From Solenopsis invicta (Eukaryota > Arthropoda > Insecta > Hymenoptera > Formicidae): DNA of 64,000 nucleotides. Under the pieces are notes generated by a model. The model was not told where the DNA came from. It made no database searches and saw only the letters and a list, made by a program, of their open reading frames with translations. The stretch spans positions 798,894 to 862,893 of the forward strand of contig NC_052676.1 in assembly GCF_016802725.1 (NCBI RefSeq), read 5' to 3'. The translations under genes and the position numbers were made by a program. How positions within the stretch are numbered: the first letter of the stretch is position 1; each line of letters starts with the position of its first letter. Of this stretch, positions 10,958-23,248 are shown in pieces.

Positions 10958-13900
10958 TTTTCTTTCCTTTTTTTTTTCAATTGAAGTAAGAAAATTATTA
11001 AAGACAACAGTGCAAAATAAATAGAGATCAACAGTTGAAACGAATTAAAATTAAATAAAAAATATACCTAACGAGATAATCATTTAAAAACATAAACTCG
11101 ATGAATAAAATCTCAATTACTGAAAAATATATTTACGCTGAAAAAACTACAAATTTTGAACATTACATAAAACTATTATTTTTTAAATAGCACATATCGC
11201 AATTCAAATATCAGATGTAAATTTATTTTATTCAGCATCCAGCATGTTGATAAAAACGTTTTATCGTTCGACAATTGTACATTATAAGAAATTAAACAAA
11301 AATACACAATATACTAGAATTCATTTGCTTTGAAGTAGCATCCTTTGATATGCATCTAACTAGTAATCAAGCTGTAGATTACATTTCAGTTCGAACGGAA
11401 ATCAAACGCAAAAGGATTTGAAGGATAAAGTTCTATTATCAGTACACAATTTTCCACGGAAAGGGATTCGATAAATGCGTCCATCCATGGACAGATAATC
11501 CCGCATTGGGCGCAGTTTATTTTCCAGATATCCAATTTACCTGTACAAATCGTAACACGCGATATAACGATCTCTTTTTATTTCGCCTGTAAACTTGTAA
11601 TCAACACAATAGTTACGCGCGGCGTTTGCTATTGAGTCAAGTTGCAGTGCAACGACCTCGTTTTGCATCTCATTCGCCTTTAGCAAACGCATCGGTAAAA
11701 TAGTACTTCCGTCCAATTACAATACGCGATGGACATCCATTTTGCGCAAAGTGTCGTGTCCAAACGCCATGTTCGCGCTTTGTGACCGTGAAAGCAGTGA
11801 TATCATCGCTTCCGGCGGAAGCTAACGATCTTCCTTTCCCACGAATCTACGTAATTCGAGAATTTAAGATGTAATTGCGTTTTTAAATACCGTTATGATT
11901 GCTATGAATACCCGTTTTACATAAAGTTACCATAAGGTTACATTTGCAACTTGTGCACGTAGTGAAGCGAAAATACCACGATGAGAATTAACAATTTTCC
12001 TCGGATTAACATCAAATGAAACCTGAGAGATTTAAAGCTTTCTGATTAAATTCAATTTCAATGTGTTCTTATATATACAGAGATTTATACATTAAATTTA
12101 TTTTTTTAATAGATAAATGGCTATATTCAACGACTGACGATATTTTGAGATAACCGCGTGCATTTTCTAACGAAAGTCGGACCGAAAGTCACTTCCCCAT
12201 AAAAAGAATACGCGCTTTTCTTCGCGCTACTATGGCACGAATCCTCGTGAATGTGATCTCGTTAAATCAGCCAATTATCTTGCGATCCCTCGAAAAGAGG
12301 CTCAAAGATGGCGTACTCCTTTGTGCGCAGTCTTTTCTCGTTTCTTCTGCATAACGGACCTAGCCGAAGAAATCCGCGTTGATTCTTTGCCTTTCAACGA
12401 CGTTTCTTGACGACGAAAGCTTTCACCATATTTTCCACGAATACATTAATCCCGCCCGATACGGGATATCAAGCTCGCGCGGATCTCTTTAATGTCGGAT
12501 ATATAAAGGAATTAGAGCATGCAGGACGAAAATGTCAACATTATACATACGTTACATATTATAGATTTTTTTTTTTTTAACAAGAGATGTGATTAGTGTT
12601 CCGTGATTCTTGACGAAAAAATCAAAGAATAGAGATTATAAATAATTAAAAAGTAGAAACTCAATACCAATGTGAAATTTTTTTTAATAATCTACGCGTG
12701 CAGTGTACGAGATCTAAAACTTAAAGTAAAAATGGCTTAAATAAAATAGGATAAAAATTGAAATGAAATGCGATGAGAAAAATGGAAATAATTACAAAAC
12801 AGATTAAAATGAAGTATATTATAAAGAATATGTAATAAAGAGCACTTTACTACAGTGAGAAACGATATTTAAACTGTCCAAACCTGTTTCAGCGTTTAAA
12901 TGTAAATGCGCCCCCTTCTTTCCCATATAACGTTTCACGTAGAGCAGGAAGCATGTTCTAATACTATGGCGGGCACTTTCGCATTTTCTTCTCCTTGTTG
13001 AGAGTTACATATAGCTGAAGTACTGGCAAAGTTTTTCAGCCGTGTATTGCAATGGCGGCTCGAATACGCGTGTGGTGGTGCTACACGGGAACTTAATAAG
13101 AAACTTTATAATCACCTCGTGCTTAGAGAGATTAAAGCTCGCGGGGAGTAACTTTCCGCGCGGACTTAAGTATCTAAACTAGATAATAGTTTCGAAGCCT
13201 AGGCAAGCCGATCAATCTTTGCTGCTCCGGGGACCAGATACTCCAAAAGTATAACATCAATTCAATTTTGGACGTGGCAGGGCAGAATCTGTCGCGCCTT
13301 CCGGCCCATTCTGATGATACCAAAATTCTTCGCAGTTAGAAAATTGTCTGCCAAAAATTTGCGAAAATCACCGTTCCTAAAATTTTGTAGTATTTCAGGA
13401 TAATAACTCAGCGAAGGCCGCCATTGTCGCGCGCGGCCCAAACAAAGAATCCACGAAAGCGGCCATTAATTTGCCGATTTGAATGGGAAGTGTTATTTTA
13501 TAGCCGGCATTCGTTTCCCATAAATCGCTTTGCAGCCGCGGAATTCGCGCAATCCTCTCCATCCCACTCATTGGTCCATCCAACATTGCGCTTTTGCGAC
13601 ATTATTTTCTACGCGCTAATCCCCAAAAAGAATTTGTTGTGCTTCTAGTTATTCGATTCACGCTGGAAAATTCATTCAAATTCAGGAATTTCGAAATGTC
13701 ATCCGTGACGATTAAAATTCCCTCTGATATTAATTATAATTCTATTAATGCACAATTAATCTTCCGTTAGGTTAATATTTCGATATTTTTTAAATTTATT
13801 TTAATTACGACTGTAAAATTGTGTGATACTGAAAATTCCATATGTCGCATTAAAATGGATATTCGTTGCACCTTCAAACCGTAAATCGGTAGCTGAAGGA

Positions 13901-16900
13901 ATTACGGTGTGAATACGTGACCCCGAGGACAATTGAAAAAGCTGCATTAAACATGGCTGGAGATGATTTATCGGGAGTTGAAGAGCGATTCCCGCATGTT
14001 ATCGCCTCCTTCTATCCCCTTTTTTTGTCTTTCTCCGTTACACGCTAAATTCTATTTTGATATTGAATGGCAAAAACCGCGTATGTTTTCCCATACAAGT
14101 ATCAAGCGATCTTTGTATCGCTTTCGACGTTATCGTTGTCGCACTTCCACGATTCAGCGACAGTAAATTTCCGCCGAGACAGGTAAAAAAGTGGAAAAAA
14201 TAGTTTACTGCATTTGCAGTTCTGCTAACACACAAATTTACGTTGAATATTATGCGTATATTCGACTTTTAATATTTTTATATGTAAAACGTGCAAGTGA
14301 TTTCTTTTTTTTATTTCAAAAGCCTTTTGTACTTTTTGTATATATATGTACAATTTCTCTGGGTTTTATTCTACAAATACCTACAAATTAATTTTTTTAA
14401 TTGAATTTATTAATTACAAATAAAAAATACAGTTTTTTAAATTACATATTAAAAGAATAAGATCTGCTAAATTGATAAATAAATTGGTAATTTTCAATAA
14501 ACAATCGCATTGCAGTAAGAATAAAAATTTTCTCAAGATGCAATTATTAATTTGATTTAAACATTTAATAATGAAACAATTAATGTACATACAAGTCAAT
14601 ATAATTATATTAGTAATTAATTCGTTATTGGTACACTATGTAAATTAAAGTATTCAGTCGTAATTTCGAAAGTTGTGAATTATTCATAGTTTGAATAATC
14701 TTGTTTATGAATTTATCGGAAGGGAAGAATACAGAATAAGGGGGAGAATAAGTGTCTAATCTTGCAATATGTTAAAGGTAATTGAATATTAATTACAGAT
14801 CGCCTCCCCAACGGGATCGCAACACATTACATCGATTTCCTGAAGCGAGCTTTTAAACCTTATCGCGTGTAAACGATAATTATAGGATCAACGCGGCATA
14901 ATCCAGTTATTAATTTAATTACGATCCCGCGCTAATTTCACGCCGCGCTGATCATTACACGGAGTATAGATTTAACGAATCAATTCCCACGTGTAATTTC
15001 GTACAATGTGTGCGCTAATATGGCCAAAAACTTGATCCGTCAAACGCGAATTTCACTGTTGCAACTTTGTATCGAAATTCGCGGTTATTATTTAACAATT
15101 ATTACAAATCGCCGAGTCTATCCTAAACGCCGCTGTAGAGTTTCATTGAAATCACAATTTCCGGCTTCGAAAGGTTTCTTGGCAAGCGAGCACGAACTTT
15201 CGACACCGCAATTAACTTTAATTACATCCCATTCAAGAATTACTATAGATCGGCGATTATACTATTATAATTCCATTTCTAAATATAAGAAACATATTTC
15301 AAAATTAATCTTCAATAATGCAATGTCGCAAAAATTGAATTTCATGATCAAATCTTTTTCGAGCAAATCAATTTCAAGTTGTTCAATCCATTTAACTGTC
15401 TTCCAAAAATACTTTTGCAAAAATACGCTTTAACTAAGATAATATTCAGAAATAAAAAAAATTTTAATAATCCGACGACAGAAAAAAATTTGAATCATCT
15501 AGTAAAATTATAAACTTTAATAAATGTTAAAAGAAAAATCTAATGTTTTAAGAAATCCTGTCTATCAAAATATGAAGAACTCGGAAGGATCTAAGGTGCT
15601 ACTTTCTAAAAATACATTAATCAGCGAGATGTTTTCGTTTCGAAGTTAAAAAGTTGTTATAAAGCGACGCGACCATCCGGCGGAAGCGGTGGAAAGGGAA
15701 AGTCTCGTAGACTGCTTAATTATGCCGAGTTAGTAATGGAAATTAACGGGGATTAGTAATGGAAATCGAGGTGGTACCTCGTCCGAAACTAATTCTGGTG
15801 CTTCTTCTGCCCGAACTTTGCAAGACGAAGTACAGTTTTGCCGGCATATATATCACATGGTTATAAATTACCGTCACATATTGCTGTGTGCCTTCGAGAA
15901 AGATTCTTAGAATTTAAGACATTAAGCCTCCGTAGTATATAGCCCTTTGTTCTTCGAAATATTTCCTGTATTTTCCAACAAAAACAATTCCGAGAAGAAC
16001 CATTTAATATTACAACGGGGTTTTGCACATGATAGTAAAAATTAGGAATTGAATAAAAAATATTGTCACACAGATCAGGAAAGAGAAGTAGCAGTCACAT
16101 TTTTCATTAATAAAAAAATGCACATTTTATTACTTTTAATTACAAATTTATGATATTATTAAATTTTTTTCCCGTTGAAATGAAGAGGAAAATTGAATGT
16201 GATAAAAAGTCACGGGATAAGGACACGGGAAATGAAATTTCAAAGAGATTCACGTCGAGGGGAGGAAAGCGAAGTAAATCGAATTTGTAGCGGGCGTGAC
16301 TGTGAGGAACGAAAACGAACGGCGAGAGACGGCGGGCGGAATTTGCGCAACCACGAAACAGCTCTTTCCGCGCACAGCGAACGATTCCGCATGTTTGCAC
16401 GCGCGTTAGCGAAAATTCAGCCGCGAAAATGCTCGGGAAAAATGTAGTTGTTTGTGAAGGCCGAGCGTCCGCATTTTGCCGGCTCTCGATGTGTCTTTAA
16501 CCCCTCCGTTTCCGCCAAGTATGATACTTGTCGCTAACTTTGCGGTGGTTATACTTGAGATAGTAGGAAAGAAAGAGAGAGAGGGGGGGGGGGAAGTAAT
16601 CTGCAATTTTTTTGATCACTTGGTTGTCCACTGTTGCGTTTTTAATCTTTTCCATCACATCTCGCTTTACAGCCAAAATTTTTTTCTTATCGTTGGATTA
16701 AACTTTAATTTTCACTGTTGAATATTCCTCCTTATTTATAATACAAAGGAAGACACACAATCGTTTCTTGAGAAATAAAGCATATTTCTTCAAAAAGTAA
16801 AATACTCTTCAGTATGACGCAAATTCGCAATTGCCGATGCAATCCTGCAATATCGCAAGGAATTCTCGCGCGTACGGTAAAGTTGAAGGAAGGACGTCAA

Positions 16901-19200
16901 CGAGGAATTATCGAGAGATTAAGGTATCGTCTCGCATTGTTACTCCCCAGACTCCATCACTCAAAGTGCTTTGGGAGGCGACTTCCGCCTCGAATCTCGC
17001 GACTCCATTTAACTCGGCCTTCGCAAGTCTACAGCTTCTCCTTCGTGAGCCATTAAATGCAATTGTACGGCAGGGTCTTCTCTTTCTCATCTACAAGGTG
17101 CTTCCAATGAGGTATCCAAATTCCGCCTTTAAGAAATTTCAATTCGCACGTGCAATCGAGAAAATTGCAATCACAATTTGTCCCGGTTTTATCCATCGAA
17201 ATTAACAATTTCACCATAATAATAGCAGTTATACATTTCTATCTGATATTATTCATTCCATCAGCTCGAATTACCGGTATTGAAACGTTATAGACGATTG
17301 TAGACAAAACGCAAAACTGACGACTGATTGAAAGATTCATACCAGTGTAACGTGCTTTCTTTCCAGTTATAAAATTTACCAAAACCTGCACTCTGCGTCA
17401 ATTTGAATATTTATCCTCTCGATACAGGTTGTAAGCTTTTAGCCGCGAGCTCGCATTTACAGGAAAACCATTACGGGCCATTCGCCTACAATTCTGCAAT
17501 TGACAGTTCCATCAGGAAGCTGCGTTGGATGATTGGACCGTGGAGAATCTTCCCAACAGGGCGAGAGAGCAGCTTGGTCACTGAGTGCGACTAGCGAACT
17601 ATTCTTTACGGCTTTCAATCTTACCTTGAAGCTCCCATTCTTCCCAATCGTCCTGTCTATCAGGTTACTGTCACGTACAGTCCGGTTCCGTGTAATCGAT
17701 TATTTGCTCAGTATTTTTAATAGCGACTCTAAAAGCGTTTAGATAAGAGCTATTTTAATCTCTTACCTCGCGGAAGCGTCTGCGATCCACAGTCGTATGC
17801 GAAAAAGTAAAGGATAAAATAACCAATTAATATTTAATTGTGCAGCACTTGGCGATTAAACTTCATTTCGAATGATGAATATGATTTGAACTTTTACCTT
17901 TGCCGAAGCGAAATATCGATAACCTACGAATGCCATTTAACATTTATACGTTCAATGATATAAGGGAGCTAAATACCTAGGCAAAATAATTTAGATGGCT
18001 CACGCAAATAAGCGATGATAGTTTAGCGGGATGAAAAGGCATTCGCAATTCGATTATCCGCGGCGTGGCGCAGTTTGCAGCTCGGAAGGCCGGAGCTAAA
18101 TGCAAATTTCGCAACTTATGACGTTCAGCGGGCGTAATTTCGTTGTGAACTGTAACGCTGCATAACTTCGATGCTTGACGAGCGTGAGTCACGCTTCATT
18201 GCGTAACAATGGCCGGTTCACGTTATCGGAAGCTTTTTAATTACGCCGCGAATGGCCGGCGAAATCAATTACGTGTCTCATTTACCTCGTTTGTCTCCCG
18301 TGGATCGTCAATCGGACTTTGCGACCTCTACGGATGTATCTGACTGAACGGGTATTTGCCTCAGTAAAATTTTTATACTTGACAGGGAACATTGTCATAA
18401 CTTTGGCTAGAAATTTTAGCGATATCGTGAATCCTCTCACAGAATTTCAATCATATAAAGTCCTCTATACTTTTTCTACAATTTATTTTATATATTACAT
18501 GTTTTAAGATAAATTTGATTAAACTTCATGTTTCCAATGTTTATTTTATATTTTATTTATTGTTGTATATACAAACAGCGATTTATAAACAAGAACTGAT
18601 TTGAATTTCAACGTAATAAACTTTTAGGAACAATGCAATTTTTTATTACAACAATGATGTTACGAAAAGTTGTTTTTTCTCATTTTTTCTATGTATTTCT
18701 TCACTTTTAATTTTTATTGCTCAAAATTCATTAATAGCAATGATGCGGTAATGCAGCTCTTCCAGAAATCAGAGATTTTATCTTCTTGATAAAAATAAAA
18801 CAGTGAGTAAAAATTAAATATGTATAATACAGTAAAGTCCCTGAGTGGAAGGCGCATTTGCCGAGAGTCTTCAATATTTTAAAGTGAAGATTAAATACTT
18901 TCAAGAAAAGATTAAAAATAAAATAGTAATTTGAAATTCTGGAAAGAGTACGATGAAAATTTTATCGAAGCAACTTCAAACTTGAAGACGACGCGACGCT
19001 TCGTGAACAGTGGTATGAAACGCTTTTCTATTGGGTTACGAAAACACAGAGATTTGATGCGCGACGAGCGACTCGGTTTATCGTAAGAACCTAATGGAAA
19101 CGAGGTCTATAAGATCTGAAAAAGCCTTCGTAAAAAGTTTCAGCGGCTAGTAGAGAAAGTTGGAACGCATGGTAGACTGCTTATTACGTGTATAAGCATG
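10958..19200 (+). other. Presumed neuroligin intron 1, left part
   Basis: No exon with recognisable neuroligin or other protein sequence is seen. GC-richer patches occur near 11640-11850, 12170-12500, 13400-13600, 14800-15000, 16200-16450 and 16850-17050. Their open frames are short, overlap on both strands and resemble nothing I know. The patches read more like conserved non-coding or regulatory DNA than genes. The rest is AT-rich intron sequence. Confidence 0.6.
15730..15766. repeat. Direct repeat, 23-bp spacing
   Basis: The 14-mer TTAGTAATGGAAAT occurs perfectly at 15730-15743 and again at 15753-15766, giving a 23-bp period. Each copy contains a TAAT homeodomain core. It may be a small tandem duplication. 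Confidence 0.7.
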
Positions 19201-19242
19201 CGTGTGCGACAGTAGTGGGTGCATTATACAGCTGGTGCGCCG

Positions 19243-19276
19243 CGCCGCCGCCGCCACCGCCGCCGTCGCCGTCGCC
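19243..19276. repeat. GCC/GTC trinucleotide repeat in a CpG-rich patch
   Basis: About 11 units of GCC with a few ACC and GTC variants form an imperfect trinucleotide tract. It reads as poly-Ala or poly-Arg depending on frame. It lies 75 bp upstream of the candidate short exon at 19351-19440 and may be part of its 5' leader. Confidence 0.8.
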
Positions 19277-19350
19277 GGTCGGATGCTAAAAGTAATAACA
19301 ACTTCCGTAACTTTCCTCGTACCGCGCGTTCCTGCATATGGTGTCCCGCG

Positions 19351-19440
19351 ATGTTCCGGTTCCCTGCGATATATCGGACATTGCGCCTAATCTCAACGGC
19401 CCTTCTGGTCCTGAACTTCGATAATCTCCCGTCGGTGACG
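19351..19440 (+). CDS. Candidate short first coding exon with signal-peptide-like leader
   Basis: I do not recognise this peptide. The frame starts at an ATG with G at -3, the first in-frame ATG after a stop at 19213, and runs 30 codons to a good splice donor (GTGACG then GTAAGC). The peptide has a basic start (MFRFPAIYRTLR, 1-12), a hydrophobic core (LISTALLVL, 13-21) and a polar tail ending LPSVT. This order is that of a secretory signal. It sits at the right end of a CpG-rich patch, as first exons in this genome appear to do. The exon would end in phase 0, whereas neuroligin intron 1 is phase 1, so it cannot be an alternative start for the same neuroligin acceptor. If real it is the start of another plus-strand gene nested in the intron or lying to the right. 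Chance occurrence of such a short frame is a serious alternative. Confidence 0.3.
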
Positions 19441-20576
19441 GTAAGCAATTTATTTTATTATTTTAATGAAACGACCGAGACAACTGCCAGTATAGATTGA
19501 TTCGTATGAAACCTAATAAAGGGCCTTTGTTAATCATATTCAGTATTAATGAATTTCCCGCGGTAATGTGATGGCTAGGAAACCAAACTCTAGCGCTATC
19601 GGAACTTTGAGGACTTGATGCTGTTAATTAATTGCAAATATTGTGTTCTACAACCACCAACAAGTCAGGTAATGCATATGTGCTGTTGTTGTAAGGATAT
19701 AATTTGCCGTGTCACGAACTTAGAAACAACAAACTATTACTATTCCTCAAGATATCATATATCAGATTTATTCATCTGTTAACTTCCGCATGCTAAACTT
19801 TCCAAGGTGTTGAGTAGCATTCTGTTAAAAATATCTATCTGATATTTCCACGAAAGTGTGAAATTGAAGACTATTATTATAAACTTCTTTCCTATCCAGA
19901 AAAGTTTATCTTTAGAACGGAGATGGAGATTTATTCACGGAAGAATTGTTTGGAGGAAAAAAAGACCAGAGTAATTGCAGTTGAGGTTGTTCGTACCTTT
20001 CTTTAGCTAAAAGGGAATGAGAGTAGAAGCAGTCAGTGTATCAATAGAGAAGTAACCGAGTCTCCACCAAAAGGTTATAAAATCGCTTTTCCTCTTGGTC
20101 TTCGAGTTCTTTGGGCACGAATCCCTTTAATCCTATGGCGGGAAGTACACGCGAACTTTGCGGCCGGACGGATTGCGTATTCACGTAATTCCTCGATCGG
20201 GGGGAAAAGAAATTGCATTTAAATGGGCCATGCAAATCTACGAAGGGCGGGGAAAGGGAGCAGATCGGTACGCCCTACGTCCTGCGTCCCCAACCGCCTC
20301 CGCATTACGTGCACGAGAGAATCTTGTTATGCTAATACGCGGCAACATTCCGCGGCTCTAACCGCCTGGCGTGCGGAAAACGAGTCACCGATTTTTGCGG
20401 ACGATCGCGAAGAAGATGGCGGTCGCCTCTATCGATCGCGTCGCAACGACGCTTGGCTCGCGAAGCAATCATGTCGAACTAGAAGAAATTGTTTTTTAAC
20501 GATATTCTTTTTCTTTTGCACCTTTTAAATATATATATATAAATAATGTATAAACTTGTAACTTTAATATTGATTT

Positions 20577-20593
20577 AAAAAAAAAAAAAAAAA
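20577..20593. repeat. Poly(A) tract
   Basis: Seventeen consecutive A residues follow an AT-rich stretch with a short TA repeat. No retroposed sequence is recognisable upstream, so I treat it as a simple tract. Confidence 0.85.
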
Positions 20594-23231
20594 CACCATT
20601 AGAAAATATATACATGTTTACATATTTTGTAATGGTATTTTTTCAATTACTTTTATTTTATTTATTATATATATAATACTGTACCTGTATTACTACAACT
20701 ACAAACAAACACATAAATATTAATTTTACTAACAATGCTAACGAGTATTAATTAAATAGCTAAATAGAATACATTGGTAAAGATCCATTTCCAGATAGAT
20801 GGACATATATTTTGGCTGCATGTTTCTTCTTGACCCGAAAACCTCTAAATATCCGTGACATGAAAAATGCATGAAGCCGCACTAAATTATAAAGCGCAAA
20901 AATATTCGTGGTGACTTTATCTGCTCCGTTATAAGGATCTCACCCTCTGAGGTCCTTCCATCGTGAGGGGGTGGCATCACGCTTAGCGCTGGCGTAATTA
21001 TTTTCAGTGCAACCAACCCCGCAGTCGTATAAAACGTCAGCCTCAGCATGCGCGAAGGGGTCGCAGCTTTGTACCGCGAATAGGTGGGGATGAAAAGGCG
21101 AGAGGGTGAGAACCGGTAGAAAGCCTGGAGGGTGGAGTACGGGCGACGGAGATCCTCGAAGGAGGTCTCATGCCGCAGGCAGTAAAAAATTTCTTTCTCC
21201 AATTCCCTCGTCCACCTTGCGTCCCCCTCGAACCTCTTGTCCCATTTTCATTCCTGTATTCGGTCTTCACCCCCGGAGTTCTTGGGAGGAGACTTTTTTT
21301 TAATGAATGTTCGCGGCTTAAAGGGGGAGAGGATGAAAAAAAAAGAAACGGATGAGTGAAGCGCAAGACTAAGGGAATAGGAGCCATTAGAGAGAACATA
21401 ATCCTTTTTACTTCCTCCCTCTCTTTCTATCTAGACGCCCCTGTGCGCCAGCTAAGCGTAATTCACAAACTTTTGTCGGATTAAAAATGTCCGCCGGACC
21501 ATCATAGCTGGCGATTTCTGTCTTCATTCATCATTGCGCGATGTACCGTGGTTCACTCGCCAAAAGTCACTCCTTTCTAAGTTTCTTTTGTCCTTTAAGA
21601 TATATATACATCATGTTGTAAAAATTAACAAACAACTTTTTGAAAATATTAGAATTAAAATAAAGACAAAAGTGTGAGAGAACATCCTGAAATGAAAAAG
21701 TATTAATTTGAAATTTCGCAGAACTAGTAAATAGGATGTTCATCCCTTATATTGCTTTTATACAGTCGTAACGTTTATGACAGCATAATATCAGAGAAAA
21801 TAGCCATCTCGCGATTACTGTTATACGAGAAAGGGTGTGCAAAGAGCTCAACGACGCAATAATTGCTGGCACGCGTGAGAACGTAACGTATACTCTCGAC
21901 CAAGTTCTGTCTTCGTTACTCCAAGGGTGGGTTGCCTTCTCTCATTAATCTCGCAAGAGAAAGACGTACCCGGCTTAAAAGGGTTATACTAAAGGTCATC
22001 TGCCTTTTACCCTTATCATCTCACCCCTTAATGAGATAACAACGACGACTTTATCATACCTAAGCAGATACGTTGCTGATTTAAATATTGTGTTGGCAAA
22101 AAAATTGATATGTTGAGAAAAAAAAGAAGAAAATAACAAAATTACATAAAGACAATTAAAAAACATAGGTAGGCACGTTTGGCGGGTTTTATTTAAGTAT
22201 AGTGCTGATTCCGAATGAGTTGACTTTTGGGTTAAAGAGCTGCAACAATAGCGGGAGGCCGAGATTTCCGCCAATTGAGTGTGGAGCGATCGACATGTTC
22301 TCTAATCGTCTTTGGAAGTTCCGAGAATGAAGTGCCGAGCCGCGGATTAAGTGAGATTCTGCGCCCGGGGCCAGAGACGAAGAGAAAGAAAGGGATGTTA
22401 GGTATGGGGAAAATCGAGGGCGTAACCTGAGTAGTGGCGGAAAAGCGGGGGGAAAGTCGGAGAACGATATTCCAGCGAGTTACTAGGTCCTCCTGAAAAC
22501 GGCAATCATGGACGCAGTCACGAAGCGCTGACGGGGCAGAGATTGCTTTATTCCCGGATTTTCCTATTTCACGTGAAACAGTTGGCGCCGGATACGAGCA
22601 GGAGCTTGGGGTCATCAGCCGGGCTTAGGTACCAACGGGTACAATGCAAAATCGCACATTGGAAAAGATGTCGAGGTGCGAGATGTCGATGAATAATGGA
22701 CAACAAGCTATGTTGGCACTCGTGTAAAATAAAAAAAATGAAAAAAAGGATAAATTGAACGGAATTTACAAATATCTACAACATTTCTCGAAATTGTAAA
22801 ACATACGCAATTACAAAGCTTAAATTAAAGCTAAAAATTAAAAATTGTTTTGATAACGGTAGGAGAATGATACTTTGGATATGTTATAAAGAAAAATCAT
22901 TTCTTACGGAAGAATTTTTCTGAAATTCTGAGGATTTATATTTCTTCATAACTTTTACAAGTAAGAATAGAAATGTCGAGTCAATTTGAGATCTCAATAC
23001 CTTGGACTTGGAGAATTTGCATATAAAGATGAGTATGAGAACCGAAAGATTTCAGTGATCTGTAAATCGGGGAGTTTGAGATGTCGGAGGGTACACGAAT
23101 TCGAGAAGTTCGTGATCTAAGATGACGTGTTTCCGGGACGACAATGAATAATAGATACGAACCTATTTAGCTTTCGCAGCGCGATCTCGATGGAATAGAG
23201 AGAAACGAAGAGTAATGTGAAGCATGAGATG

Positions 23232-23248
23232 GAGAGAGAGAGAGAGAG
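23232..23248. repeat. GA dinucleotide microsatellite
   Basis: Eight and a half uninterrupted GA units followed by GG. Such tracts can bind GAGA factor in insects, but no promoter is evident here. Confidence 0.85.

Noticed and set aside
10747..11031. 94-codon minus-strand frame over the neuroligin exon
   Set aside because: It is the antisense shadow of the conserved plus-strand neuroligin exon and runs into the intron.
22232..22615. 127-codon minus-strand frame in a GC-rich patch
   Set aside because: No domain, no convincing splice sites, and a composition that explains the length.
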